This document shows, in pieces, positions 55,531 to 64,000 of a DNA stretch of 64,000 nt. This DNA is from DAOTVC01 sp034437215. GTDB taxonomy: Bacteria; Chloroflexota; Anaerolineae; B4-G1; SLSP01. How positions within the stretch are numbered: position 1 is the stretch's first letter; the number at the start of each line of letters is the position of its first letter. The stretch lies in NCBI GenBank assembly GCA_034437215.1, contig DAOTVC010000153.1:1-64000 (forward strand), written 5' to 3'. Position numbers and translations under genes: made by a program. The notes under the pieces were generated by a model. The model was not told the origin of the DNA and did not search any database. It was given only the letters and a program-made list of their open reading frames with translations.

Positions 55531-55905
55531 TTACCCCTGCTTGCGCAGTCGCTTCAGGGCTTGCTCAAGCGAGATCGCTCCCTGGGACAGCTGATCGAGT
55601 ACCTCCTGGCGCTCCTCACCTTCCGCTTCCTCCTGCCCTCCGACCTCGTAGCCGAGGGCACGGATGACCTCGTTGAGCCGGTTCCGGACGGTGGGATAGG
55701 AGAGATCGAGCTCCTCCTGAAGCCGATTGAGTTTCCCCTCGCTGCGGATGAAGAGCTCGACAAAGGCCCACTGCTCGGGTGTCAACCGTGCCAGGCGCTG
55801 GAGCACGAATTCTCCCTCGATAGCCGTGCCGCATTCCATGCAGGCAAGCCGTTCGGCATAGAGATCTCCCTCGCACACCGGGCACTTCGCAGGTACAGCA
55901 TACAT
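55531..55905 (-). CDS. DUF2089 family DNA-binding-like protein
   Basis: A 124-residue protein. A C4 zinc ribbon (CPVCEGDLYAERLACMEC) is followed by a sigma-factor-like helix-turn-helix (LTPEQWAFVELFIRSEGKLNRLQEELDLSYPTVRNRLNEVIRALGY) and a C-terminal helix pair (RQEVLDQLSQGAISLEQALKRL). DUF2089 proteins head operons of SHOCT/YvlB-like envelope proteins and probably regulate them. ATG 55905 has AGGAGG. An in-frame start 8 codons earlier is rejected. It is first of three genes behind a clear promoter. Confidence 0.88.
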   Translation of the reverse strand: MYAVPAKCPVCEGDLYAERLACMECGTAIEGEFVLQRLARLTPEQWAFVELFIRSEGKLNRLQEELDLSYPTVRNRLNEVIRALGYEVGGQEEAEGEERQEVLDQLSQGAISLEQALKRLRKQG

Positions 55906-55950
55906 ACGCAACCTCCTCGCACTCATCATTGGTGATACGTTCTGGTTTTA

Positions 55951-55979
55951 ACTATAACGCTGAATATAAAGTTTGTCAA
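55951..55979 (-). promoter_or_regulatory. Promoter of the DUF2089-GNAT-SHOCT operon
   Basis: TTGACA (complement of 55974-55979), a 17-bp spacer and TATAGT (complement of 55951-55956), in an AT-rich pocket. Confidence 0.68.
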
Positions 55980-56169
55980 GTATTTGGGTTAACTTTATTT
56001 AGGATGCGCCGTATAAAATTACGGATGGCGTTCGGTGTGCGGAGCCTTTACAATCCTTGCGCATTTGCCTTTCTCGTGTCTCGTTCTATACTAAGGGAGG
56101 TATAGGTTAAAATTGCCTATGAGGGCTTAGCTTGCCTAGACGGTCGAGATGGGTATGATGGAGTAGAAG

Positions 56170-57600
56170 ATGAGTGACGACCTGAGACGCAAGGGACAGG
56201 ATGACGATTTCGAGAGCCTCTTTGAGTCCTTTGAGCGTTCGAGCACTTCCCCAGAGTCGCAACCGGCGTCGAAGCCGCGACAGGACGACAGCCGAAGGCG
56301 TCCGGTAGAGCCGCCGGCGGGTCAGGAAGAGCGCACCACCTCTTCGGTGGATCTGGGAGCGCCCATGGACGTGGAGATGGCGCGCGAGGAGCTGTTGGCG
56401 AGCTCCGAACCGTCCACCCTGGAACCTGAGGAGGAGCCGCAGCGCAAGCCGCGCAAGGGGCTCCTGACGTCCTGGGGGTTGACGCGCCGCCAGCAGATGA
56501 TCCTGGGCGCTCTGCTCTTCTTCGTGCTCGTCGTTTACGTTGCCATGGGCATGGTCGTGTGGCGCAGCTTGGGTCAGGGAAGTGCCGGCGTTCCCCCCCT
56601 TGCCGACGATGACGAGATCGTGATTATCCCCTCGGGGGGTACGGAGATCACCTGGACCGGCAACGAGCAGCCGAGACTCACGCCTACGTTCACCGTCGTC
56701 GTGGGAGAGCCGGGAGCGCCTACGCCCGTTCCTGAGTCCGAGATGACCCCGACACCGCGTGCCGTCTCCACCCGCCTCGACCTGCAGGTGCTGCAGTCAC
56801 CTGACGATGTCAGTCTGCGCCTCGAGCGGGGTGAGGAGTATCTGCGTCTGCGGGACTATGGGGCAGCCTTGCGGGACTTCGAACGCGCTCAAGATCTGGA
56901 GCCCGAGCGCGCGGAGGCCTACGTGGGGATGGGCCGTACCTACTTCTACCTGCGTCGCTGGCAGGAAGCCGAAGCCGCGTTCTCCACAGCTATCTCTTTC
57001 AATCCGGATCTGGAGTCAGCGCACTTCTGGCGGGGCACAGTGCTCTACTATCAGGGGCGCTATGAGGCAGCGCTGGAGGAGTTCACCTGGGCTAGAGATC
57101 TCGCGCCTGAAGTCGATCCTCTGACCCTCGCCTGGCAGGCGCGCGCCGCTGTAGCGGCGGGCAATCTCGAGCTTGCTCAGGCCGTCCTCGAAGAGGCCTT
57201 CATCCTGGACGAAGAACTGCCTCTCCTCTACATCGTGCGCGGTGAGCTGCGGGTGCAGCAGGAAGAGATCGAAGGGGCTCAGGGTGATCTGCTCTATGCT
57301 GTCAATCTGGCGCCTCATGATTTCGAAGCCCTGGTGAGCCTTGCACGCTTCTACGCCGACCACGGGACCGAGCGCTTAAGAGAGGCCGAGCGATTGGTTC
57401 AACAGGCCCGTGATTGGGCGATATGGGATCTCCAAAGAGCCCGGGCTCTGCACACGTTGGGCAGGATCTATCTGCAGCAGGGGCGCAAAGAGGATGCGAA
57501 GGCCGTTCTCGCCCAGGCCTCTGATCTGGCCACGGTCGATGGACAGATTCATCTTCCCGGCCTGAGCGAGGATCTGGATCGCGCCATCGCACCAGACTGA
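56170..57600 (+). CDS. Membrane-anchored TPR-repeat protein
   Basis: A 476-residue protein. An acidic, disordered cytoplasmic N-terminus (~1-105) is followed by one membrane helix (~112-135) and a Pro/Thr linker (~155-200). About six TPR units follow (~210-470), beginning VSLRLERGEEYLRLRDYGAALRDFERAQDLEPERAEAYVGMGRTYFYLRRWQEAEAAF. TPR arrays dock partner proteins, here outside the cytoplasm. It has no enzymatic domain and stands alone with ~40 bp to the upstream -10-like AT stretch. The ribosome site is weak. Confidence 0.87.
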   Translation: MSDDLRRKGQDDDFESLFESFERSSTSPESQPASKPRQDDSRRRPVEPPAGQEERTTSSVDLGAPMDVEMAREELLASSEPSTLEPEEEPQRKPRKGLLTSWGLTRRQQMILGALLFFVLVVYVAMGMVVWRSLGQGSAGVPPLADDDEIVIIPSGGTEITWTGNEQPRLTPTFTVVVGEPGAPTPVPESEMTPTPRAVSTRLDLQVLQSPDDVSLRLERGEEYLRLRDYGAALRDFERAQDLEPERAEAYVGMGRTYFYLRRWQEAEAAFSTAISFNPDLESAHFWRGTVLYYQGRYEAALEEFTWARDLAPEVDPLTLAWQARAAVAAGNLELAQAVLEEAFILDEELPLLYIVRGELRVQQEEIEGAQGDLLYAVNLAPHDFEALVSLARFYADHGTERLREAERLVQQARDWAIWDLQRARALHTLGRIYLQQGRKEDAKAVLAQASDLATVDGQIHLPGLSEDLDRAIAPD

Positions 57601-57740
57601 CGTCTCCAGGTACACGATCTTCCCTGTCTCCATCTCAGGGGCGAAAATCCGGCGAGCAACGCCTCTCAATAGCACGATGGTCTTAGCGCTCTTACTGATC
57701 CGGACGAGTACGCTAAACCGAGCCGGGCTACGACCTCCTC

Positions 57741-57868
57741 GCCGGCGGTTAAAACCGCTGGCTACCGTCTTGAAGTCGGCTTCAGCCGACTGAGGATGGG
57801 CTTCCGGCAGTGTGCTTGCTGGAGCACACTTTCTTCCAGGTGGGAGCCTGTGGCTTGAGCCACAGGCT
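57741..57868. repeat. Array of four hairpins sharing a GGCTT-AGCC style core
   Basis: Four palindromes stand in a row after the TPR gene: GCCGGCGGTTAAAACCGC with its partner (57741-57762), AGTCGGCTTCAGCCGACT (57774-57791), AGTGTGCT/AGCACACT (57809-57830) and AGCCTGTGGCT/AGCCACAGGCT (57845-57868). Stems are 8-11 bp with tiny loops. The layout is that of REP-type extragenic palindromes. The rest of the 417-bp gap (57601-58017) holds only the kinase promoter. Confidence 0.65.
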
Positions 57869-57956
57869 ATGCTCAACGACGGTCCGTTGTCCCTTTATTC
57901 AGCCTTGAGGTGGAGGTGTAGAGCCACCGAGTAAACAGGCGTCGTTTGACCTTCTC

Positions 57957-57985
57957 TTAACCTGGAGCCATAAATCCGTTATAAT
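57957..57985 (+). promoter_or_regulatory. Promoter of the sensor kinase gene
   Basis: TTAACC (57957-57962), a 17-bp spacer and consensus TATAAT (57980-57985), with a leader of about 26 nt. Confidence 0.5.
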
Positions 57986-58017
57986 AGAAGTAGATACTGC
58001 TGAGAACTGAGGACGTC

Positions 58018-60552
58018 TTGGTAGAAGAGACCTACAAGTACAGCCCGGGACGCGACTATCTCGCAGAGAGCGACTTCGTCGTTCGCCTGCGCCGTGAATA
58101 CCTGGAGGGAATGATTTCAGGTACCCTGTGGGCTGGGGGCACGGTCATCGTCATCGCCATGATTGCCCTGCTCGAAGTGGACTACATGTCCTTGCACGCC
58201 CTCTGGCCTGCTGTTCCCCTTCTGGTACTCGTTAGCTGCTTATCTCGGGCTCGACGAATTCTGGATACCCGCCGCAACTACAATCTTGCAGCCTCCCTCT
58301 ACATCGTCGCTCTACTCCTCGTGATGGTGCTCAGCATGTGGCTCGCCCCTTCCGAGTGGGAGATCCGGTACGTCTTCCCCTTCTTGCTGACCGTGATCAG
58401 CTCCGCGTCGGGGTTGTTGCTCTCGAGAAATCGAGCTCTCTTTCTCACGAGTCTGGGAATGCTCGCTCTACTGCCCTTCGCCTTCCTGGGGTACAATGGC
58501 CAGGTCCTGATCCCGGCGCTCTTCCTCTCGGGTCTGGCTGCGATTGTCGCAAGCTCCACCGCCGGCAGTCTCTACATCATGGCGGAGTACTCCACGCAGA
58601 GCTACTTCATGGCGCGCAAGCGGGCCAACGACTTCTTCGAGAACAAGGAGCAGCTGCGCAAAGCCCTGGCGCGCCAGGAGTGGCTCTACGAAGAGCTACA
58701 GAAGGTGAGTACGGCTCTGGAGAGGCGGGCCGTACAGCTGGAGACTACCAGTGAGGTGGGCAAGCAGGCGACGGCGGTTTTGGAGACGGAGGTGCTTCTG
58801 CCCTTGGTCGTCCGGCTGATCCAGTCCCGCTTCGGCTACTACTTCGTGGGGGTCTGGTTGGTCGACCGCTCCGCGGGGGTCGCCGAGCTGCGTGCCGGGA
58901 TGCGCGAGGGGGGACATGACCTCACAGATGAAGAGCTCGTGATCTCTATGTCGTTGCCCAGCATTCTCGTGAGTGTCTGCAAGAGTGGAGAGTCACGTCT
59001 GGTTGAGGATGTGGAAGCGGTCCCTGATTACTATCCCCTCGAAGAGCTGCCCGCCACGCGCTCGTCCCTGGTCTTGCCCCTCCACGTGGGCCAAGAGATC
59101 CTGGGGGCCCTCGATATCGAGAGTGATAAGGTGGAGGCCTTCGATGAGCAGGACCGGGTGGCCCTGCAGACGCTGGCGGATCAGCTGGCAGTCGCCCTGC
59201 GCAATGCTCATCTCTACGGCGCCGAACAGCGGCGCCGGCAGTTCGCCGAATCCCTGGAACAGACGGGACGGACCCTCTCCAGCAGCCTCGATCTTACCGA
59301 GGTGCCCGAACGTATCCTCCAACAGTTGGAGGTCGTCGTGCCCTATGAGCGGGGGTTGGTGCTCATCCAGGAAGGGCAGGTGCTCCGCAACGCCGCGCAT
59401 CGCGGCTTTCCCGAGGGGGCCGTGGAGAATGTCATCGAGATTCCCATCCGCGAGGGGGACGTCTTCCAGAAGATCGTCAGCAGCTACGCCCCGGTTCTTA
59501 TCCCGGATGTCCTGCAGGATGCCTCCTTCCAGATCTCCGAGAGTCTGCCGCTGCACCACTCCTGGCTGGGTGTGCCTTTAATCACGCGGAACCGGGTGGT
59601 GGGCATGATCTCGCTGACGCGGGAGGCGGTGAATGCCTTTACCCGCGATGACGCGCAGGTGGTCCTCGCCTTTGCCGCCCAGGCTGCCATTGCTTTGGAG
59701 AACGCCAGCCTCTACGCTGAGATCACCCGCTTCAATGAGCAGTTAGAGCAGATGGTGCAGGAGCGCACCGAGGAGCTCAAAGAGGCGTATCATACGCTGG
59801 AGAAGATGGACAAAAATAAGTCCGACTTCATCAACGTTGCGGCCCACGAGTTGCGCACCCCTCTGACGGTGATCAAGGGCTATGCCCAGGTCATGAAGAT
59901 TGACCGGAGTGTGCAGGAAAGACCGCCCTTGCTCTCGGCCCTCGACGGCATCCTTGCCGGAACCGATCGCTTGCATAGGATCGTCAACAGCATGCTGGAT
60001 GTAGCACGGATCGATAGCCGGGTGCTCAACATCGTGACGCGCCGTATGCACCTTGTGGAGATCTTCGCACGGCTGCGCTCTAAGTACGCCCTCGATTTCG
60101 AGGAGCGCCGGCTGGAGATGCACGTTGAGGGTATCGACGAGCTACCCCTCCTGACAGCCGATCCCGGCCTTCTCTTTAAGGTCTTCGAGCAGCTGGTCAG
60201 CAACGCTATCAAGTACACGCCCGATGGCGGACGGATCGACGTCAGAGGGCAGGTTATCCAGGTGGGCGAGGAGCCGTCCTTCATGGAGGTGGTCGTCGAG
60301 GACACGGGCATCGGAATCGATGCCGAACACCAGGATCTCATCTTCGAGAAGTTCTATCAGACGGGAGAGGTCTCCCTGCACTCCTCTGGAGAGACGAAGT
60401 TCAAGGCCGGCGGGCCCGGTCTGGGCCTGGCCATAGCCAAGGGGATCGTGGAAGCGCACGGGGGCAGAATCTGGGTCGAGAGCCCCGGATGCGATGAGGA
60501 GCGCTGTCCGGGCAGCAGGTTCTGCGTCTGGCTGCCCCTCGAGAGGGAATAA
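58018..60552 (+). CDS. Sensor histidine kinase with two GAF domains
   Basis: An 844-residue membrane kinase. About six membrane helices cover residues ~30-200. A coiled coil, two GAF domains (~245-395 and ~415-575) and a further coiled coil follow. HisKA has phospho-acceptor His610 in FINVAAHELRTPLTVIKGY, and HATPase_c has LVSNAIKYTPDGG, VVEDTGIGID and GGPGLGLAIAKGIVEAHGG. GAF domains usually bind small ligands or chromophores. No chromophore Cys is obvious. The start is TTG 58018 with GAGGA upstream. No response regulator is adjacent. The only one in the window is at 41039-41701. Confidence 0.93.
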   Translation: MVEETYKYSPGRDYLAESDFVVRLRREYLEGMISGTLWAGGTVIVIAMIALLEVDYMSLHALWPAVPLLVLVSCLSRARRILDTRRNYNLAASLYIVALLLVMVLSMWLAPSEWEIRYVFPFLLTVISSASGLLLSRNRALFLTSLGMLALLPFAFLGYNGQVLIPALFLSGLAAIVASSTAGSLYIMAEYSTQSYFMARKRANDFFENKEQLRKALARQEWLYEELQKVSTALERRAVQLETTSEVGKQATAVLETEVLLPLVVRLIQSRFGYYFVGVWLVDRSAGVAELRAGMREGGHDLTDEELVISMSLPSILVSVCKSGESRLVEDVEAVPDYYPLEELPATRSSLVLPLHVGQEILGALDIESDKVEAFDEQDRVALQTLADQLAVALRNAHLYGAEQRRRQFAESLEQTGRTLSSSLDLTEVPERILQQLEVVVPYERGLVLIQEGQVLRNAAHRGFPEGAVENVIEIPIREGDVFQKIVSSYAPVLIPDVLQDASFQISESLPLHHSWLGVPLITRNRVVGMISLTREAVNAFTRDDAQVVLAFAAQAAIALENASLYAEITRFNEQLEQMVQERTEELKEAYHTLEKMDKNKSDFINVAAHELRTPLTVIKGYAQVMKIDRSVQERPPLLSALDGILAGTDRLHRIVNSMLDVARIDSRVLNIVTRRMHLVEIFARLRSKYALDFEERRLEMHVEGIDELPLLTADPGLLFKVFEQLVSNAIKYTPDGGRIDVRGQVIQVGEEPSFMEVVVEDTGIGIDAEHQDLIFEKFYQTGEVSLHSSGETKFKAGGPGLGLAIAKGIVEAHGGRIWVESPGCDEERCPGSRFCVWLPLERE

Positions 60553-60565
60553 CCGCGGTACACTC

Positions 60566-60599
60566 AGAGGGGAGACGACATCCTTGTCGTCTCCCCTCT
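60566..60599. terminator. Bidirectional hairpin between the kinase gene and uvrA
   Basis: A perfect 14-bp stem (AGAGGGGAGACGAC and its complement) with a 6-nt loop, serving convergent genes. A short U-stretch follows on the right after CACAC. Confidence 0.75.
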
Positions 60600-60606
60600 C
60601 ACACTT

Positions 60607-63534
60607 TCAGCCCAGGACCCGTATCTCGTCGGGCTCTCGTTGGGCTTCGCGTTCGAGCCAGCGCTTCAGGTACTGCCCGGTGTAGGAGGCCTCGACCTCT
60701 GCTACCATCTCGGGTGTGCCCTCCGCAACGACCTGGCCTCCGGCACCGCCTCCCTCAGGTCCCAGATCGATGATCCAGTCAGAGACCTTGATGACGTCGG
60801 GGTTGTGCTCGATGACGATGATGGTGTTGCCCGTGTCCGCCAGGCGCTGCAGCACGTCGATAAGATGCGCGACGTCGGCCGCGTGGAGCCCGACCGTCGG
60901 CTCGTCGAGGATGTAGAGGGTCTTGCCCGTGGCCCGTTTGGAGAGCTCCCGCGCCAGTTTGATGCGCTGCGCCTCACCACCCGAGAGCGTCGTCGCCGAC
61001 TGCCCCAGACGGATGTAGCCCAGACCCACGTCGTAGAGCGTCTGCAGCCGCCGGGTGATCTTGGGGATGGCGTCGAAGAACTCCAGCGCCTCACTCACCG
61101 TCATCTCCAGGACCTCGGCGATGTTCTTCCCCTTGTACCGCACCTGCAGGGTCTCCCGGTTATAGCGGGCGCCGTGACAGACGTCGCAGGGTACGTAGAC
61201 CTCAGGCAGGAACTGCATCTCGATGCGCAGGGTGCCCTGACCCTGGCAGGCCTCGCAGCGCCCCCCCTTGGTGTTGAAGGAGAAGCGCCCCTTCTTGTAA
61301 CCCCGGATCTTCGACTCGGGCAGCTCGGCGAAGAGCTCCCGGATGGGCGTGAAGACGCCCGTGTAGGTCGCCGGGTTGGAGCGCGGTGTGCGTCCGATGG
61401 GTGACTGGTCGATATTGATGACCTTGTCCAGGAAATCGATGCCCTCGATGGCTTCCACGGCGCCGGCCGGCTCGCGAGAGCCGTTGACAATCTGCGCCAG
61501 ACGCCGGTAGAGGGTCTCCACGACCAGCGTGCTCTTGCCGGAGCCCGAGACGCCCGTCACGCAGTTAAAGAGACCCAGCGGGATGCGGACCTCGATGTCC
61601 TTGAGGTTGTGCTCCTGAGCCCCGCGGATGACGAGGGCCTTGCCGTTGCCCCGGCGGCGCTGTGCCGGAACCGGGACCTCTTTGCGCCCCGAGAGATAGG
61701 CGCCCGTCATGGAGGTGGGGTGTTCGATGATCTCCTCCAGGGTACCCGAGGCTACCACCTCTCCCCCGTGTTCACCGGCTCCCGGTCCCAGGTCCAAGAT
61801 CCAGTCCGCCGAGCGGATGGTCTCCTCGTCGTGCTCGACGACCAGGACGGTGTTGCCCAGATCTCGCATCTCCTGCAGCGTGCGGATGAGCCGCGCCGTG
61901 TCCCGCTGGTGCAGGCCCACGCTGGGCTCGTCGAGCACGTAGAGCACGCCGGTGAGGCGCGAGCCTACCTGGGTCGCCAAGCGAATGCGCTGCGCCTCTC
62001 CCCCGGAGAGGGTGTTCGCCGCCCGGCTCAGGCTCAGGTAGTCCAGCCCCACGTCCACCAGGAAGGTGAGGCGGCTGTAGATCTCTTTGAGCGCTCGCTC
62101 GGCGATGGCGTATTCGGTCGGCGTCAGGTGCCCATCGTCGATGAGATCACCGACCCACAGACGGAGGTCGGCGACGGGCCACTCGCTGATCAGGTGCAGG
62201 GGCTTGTCCGCTACGGTCACCGCCCGGGCCACCTCGTGGAGCCGTGTTCCCCCACACTCGCTGCAGGGGGTCCGGCTCATGACCTCCTCGATCTTCCCCC
62301 GCATGTACTCGGAGTCGGTCTCCTCGTAGCGGCGTGCCAAGTTGGGGATGACGCCCTCGTAGCGGCGGTGGCCCTCCCAGGTACCCCGGGGCCCCTCGAG
62401 GCGGATGTTGATCCGCTCCCGTCCCGTGCCCTGCAGGATGACGCGCTGTTGGGCCTCGGTGAGCTCCCGCCAGGGCTTGTTCATGTCCACGCCGTAGTGC
62501 TCCGCGACCCCCTTGAGGATGCGGAAGGTGTAGCTGGAGTGGTCGTCGGAGACACCGAAGGCGATGGCGCCCTCGTTGAGGGAGCTGTCGGGGTTCGGGA
62601 CGATGAGCGCGGGGTCGAGCTCCATCTTGTAACCCAGACCCTGACAGGCCGCGCAGGCGCCGTGAGGGCTGTTGAAGGAGAAGGTGCGAGGCTCGAGCTC
62701 CGGCAAGCTGATACCGCAGATGGGGCAGGCCAGGGCTTCGGAGAAGAGGATATCTTGCTCCGGTTGAGACTCCGGGTGAGGCGAACGGACGACCTCGACG
62801 ATGAGGATCCCGTCACCCAGGCGGAGCGCCGTCTCCACCGAGTCGGTCACCCGGCTGACGAAGTCGTGGTAGAGGGCCTCGGTCTCCTCCTCTTGATCGG
62901 GGATGACCAGGCGGTCGACGACGGCCTCGATGTCGTGGATCTTGTAACGATCGATCTCGGGGACCTCCTCCAGATCGTAGACCTCCCCGTCCACGCGCAC
63001 GCGGATGAAGCCCAGCTTCCGGGCCTCTTCGAAGGTGTTCTTGTGGTGCCCCTTGCGTCCCCGGATGAGGGGGGCGAGGACCTGGAGCCGGGTGCCTATA
63101 GCCATGTCGAGGAGCGCATCCACGATCTCCTGTGCGCTCTGCTTCTGCACAGGACGTCCGCACTGGGGGCAGTGGGGGATGCCGATGCGAGCGTAGAGCA
63201 GACGCAGGTAGTCATAGATCTCGGTCACCGTGCCCACCGTCGACCGGGGGTTGTGGGAGACGCCCTTCTGGTCGATGGCGATGGCGGGACTCAACCCGTC
63301 GATGGACTCCACGTCCGGTTTGTTCATCTGCCCGAGGAACTGGCGGGCGTAGGAGCTCAACGACTCGATGTAACGCCGCTGCCCCTCGGCGAAGATGGTG
63401 TCGAAGGCCAGGGACGACTTGCCCGATCCCGAGAGCCCGGTGATCACCACCAGGTTGTTCTTCGGGATCTCGACTGTAATGTTCTTCAGGTTGTGCTGGC
63501 GGGCACCCCTGACGATCAACTTATCGCTTGCCAT
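60607..63534 (-). CDS. uvrA: Excinuclease ABC subunit A
   Basis: A 975-residue UvrA, the damage-recognition ATPase of nucleotide excision repair. It has two ABC modules with Walker A GLSGSGKSSLAF (near residue 35) and GVSGSGKSTLVVE, and ABC signatures LSGGEAQRIRLA and LSGGEAQRIKLA. Zinc fingers are CPQCGRPV, CSECGGTRL and CEACQGQG with CDVCHG. The length is normal. GAGAGGAAGCG precedes ATG 63534. A TATAAT-like box (complement of 63655-63660) may be the -10. No LexA-like palindrome is visible upstream, unlike radA. Confidence 0.97.
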   Translation of the reverse strand: MASDKLIVRGARQHNLKNITVEIPKNNLVVITGLSGSGKSSLAFDTIFAEGQRRYIESLSSYARQFLGQMNKPDVESIDGLSPAIAIDQKGVSHNPRSTVGTVTEIYDYLRLLYARIGIPHCPQCGRPVQKQSAQEIVDALLDMAIGTRLQVLAPLIRGRKGHHKNTFEEARKLGFIRVRVDGEVYDLEEVPEIDRYKIHDIEAVVDRLVIPDQEEETEALYHDFVSRVTDSVETALRLGDGILIVEVVRSPHPESQPEQDILFSEALACPICGISLPELEPRTFSFNSPHGACAACQGLGYKMELDPALIVPNPDSSLNEGAIAFGVSDDHSSYTFRILKGVAEHYGVDMNKPWRELTEAQQRVILQGTGRERINIRLEGPRGTWEGHRRYEGVIPNLARRYEETDSEYMRGKIEEVMSRTPCSECGGTRLHEVARAVTVADKPLHLISEWPVADLRLWVGDLIDDGHLTPTEYAIAERALKEIYSRLTFLVDVGLDYLSLSRAANTLSGGEAQRIRLATQVGSRLTGVLYVLDEPSVGLHQRDTARLIRTLQEMRDLGNTVLVVEHDEETIRSADWILDLGPGAGEHGGEVVASGTLEEIIEHPTSMTGAYLSGRKEVPVPAQRRRGNGKALVIRGAQEHNLKDIEVRIPLGLFNCVTGVSGSGKSTLVVETLYRRLAQIVNGSREPAGAVEAIEGIDFLDKVINIDQSPIGRTPRSNPATYTGVFTPIRELFAELPESKIRGYKKGRFSFNTKGGRCEACQGQGTLRIEMQFLPEVYVPCDVCHGARYNRETLQVRYKGKNIAEVLEMTVSEALEFFDAIPKITRRLQTLYDVGLGYIRLGQSATTLSGGEAQRIKLARELSKRATGKTLYILDEPTVGLHAADVAHLIDVLQRLADTGNTIIVIEHNPDVIKVSDWIIDLGPEGGGAGGQVVAEGTPEMVAEVEASYTGQYLKRWLEREAQREPDEIRVLG

Positions 63535-63710
63535 CGCTTCCTCTCTCTTCTCTTTCTAAGCGCTCGTAAAGTATAACTTCCCGCGCGTGTAACCGCACGA
63601 TCCTCGCATAAGTGCTGATTTGGCCCGTCGTTGTCACCTCACTGCGACCTGTCATTATAACACAAAAGCGGTGAAAATAGTAGGGCATTTGTTCTATCCA
63701 GGGCTGTTAG

Positions 63711-63739
63711 TTGAGATTTTTGCAAGATTGTTCTATACT
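63711..63739 (+). promoter_or_regulatory. Promoter of the aldo/keto reductase gene
   Basis: TTGAGA (63711-63716), a 17-bp spacer and TATACT (63734-63739), about 63 nt before the start codon. Confidence 0.62.
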
Positions 63740-63808
63740 TAATCTATGGGGTTCTACCCCCGCCAACCAATCACGCTGTCGTGCTGCTCTATCCTGAGAG
63801 GAGGAAAA

Positions 63809-64000
63809 ATGGAGTATCGCTATCTCGGTAGGACAGGTCTGAAGGTCAGCAACCTCTGCATGGGGGCCATGACCTTGGGGCGCGAGGCCTCGGAAGAGAG
63901 GAGCCACCGGATGTTGGACCGCTTCGCCGAGGAGGGAGGCAACTTCATCGACACGGCGAACGTCTATTCCACGGGCACCTCAGAGGAGGTCGTCGGGCGC
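63809..64000 (+). CDS. Aldo/keto reductase, N-terminal part (runs off the window)
   Basis: The first 64 codons of an NADPH-dependent aldo/keto reductase. The start MEYRYLGRTGLKVSNLCMGAMTLG is typical of the AKR11/YhdN-Tas group. FIDTANVYSTGTSEEVVG carries the catalytic Asp and Tyr (DxxxxY) of the tetrad. The Lys and His lie beyond the window edge. AGGAGG stands 6 bp before ATG 63809, and a clear promoter is present. The substrate is unknown. Confidence 0.92.
   Translation, partial: MEYRYLGRTGLKVSNLCMGAMTLGREASEERSHRMLDRFAEEGGNFIDTANVYSTGTSEEVVGR

Noticed and set aside
61609..63576. Long open frame antisense to uvrA (655 codons)
   Set aside because: It mirrors the intact uvrA reading frame, has Leu/Asp/Val-rich low-information content and no recognisable domain.
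1..64000. tRNA, rRNA, integrase attachment sites, toxin-antitoxin or defence genes
   Set aside because: No T-arm consensus, rRNA segment, integrase, restriction or toxin motif was found on either strand.

Overview
The window is about 64 kb of GC-rich bacterial chromosome, densely packed on both strands. No rRNA, tRNA, prophage, transposase or CRISPR array was recognised. The gene set suggests a Chloroflexota bacterium, probably Anaerolineae-like. The reasons are surface proteins with Pro/Thr-rich linkers after a single membrane anchor, a DUF5656-type membrane protein, a bifunctional sugar-phosphate isomerase, and RecX next to RNase Y. This assignment is inference from protein style, not from a marker gene. 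Promoters are ordinary sigma-A type (TTGACA/TATAAT, spacers 16-18). Most genes have strong AGGAGG ribosome binding sites, and two or three genes look leaderless or nearly so.

Layout. 1-5.1 kb: the end of a YggS-type PLP protein, YggT, a patatin-like lipase, a 2-hydroxyacid dehydrogenase, ThiI and an HD hydrolase. 5.2-8.2 kb: a leftward operon of RNase PH, a degenerate membrane-anchored peptidase-like protein and a SanA/YdcF-like protein. 8.3-8.8 kb: three tandem, non-coding, leftward transcription units (see below). 8.8-12.1 kb: a leftward GntR regulator, a nucleotidyltransferase-HAD fusion and RlmN. 12.1-12.5 kb: two mobile-type hairpin elements. 12.5-16.4 kb: a DivIC-like protein, an inositol phosphatase, an unassigned structured RNA of about 350 nt, RecX and RNase Y. 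16.4-24.5 kb: an acetyltransferase, a small zincin, glucan phosphorylase with a membrane protein, then a rightward group of PpiC lipoprotein, surface protein, KaiC-like ATPase and RsmI. 24.5-31.2 kb: sugar-phosphate isomerase, FtcD, DUF1232, a NYN nuclease-like protein, a CPBP protease and a HAD phosphatase. 31.2-38.5 kb: FtsK, RadA, an alpha/beta hydrolase, and an RfbC/FemAB/methyltransferase operon. 38.7-40.9 kb: small Fe-S and metal-cofactor proteins with a PadR regulator. 41-46.5 kb: a response-regulator-like protein, then the classic rpsB-tsf-pyrH-frr-uppS-cdsA run. 46.9-54 kb: fbp, rho, a HIT protein, a PIN-TRAM protein, cysS, rlmB and a HAD protein. 54-64 kb: a SHOCT-like/GNAT/DUF2089 operon, a TPR protein, a hairpin array, a large sensor kinase, uvrA and the start of an aldo/keto reductase.

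The most striking element is at 8.30-8.81 kb. Three units repeat every 169-186 bp on the minus strand. Each has three direct repeats spaced exactly 11 bp (typical of OmpR/PhoB-type activators), then 21 bp, a -10 box, a leader of about 45-50 nt, an invariant 20-nt block whose RNA is an anti-Shine-Dalgarno sequence, and a GC-rich hairpin with a U-rich tail. I read this as three paralogous regulatory RNAs of about 80-90 nt under response-regulator control. They are similar in logic to the multicopy CU-rich (cuckoo/CcsR-type) RNAs of alphaproteobacteria but apparently unrelated in sequence.

Other features worth following are a three-copy miniature inverted-repeat element with 9-bp target duplications (one copy lies inside a 5' UTR), the unassigned RNA upstream of recX, a perfect 16-bp LexA-like palindrome in the radA promoter, and a nuclease-like protein with four copies of a short Trp motif.
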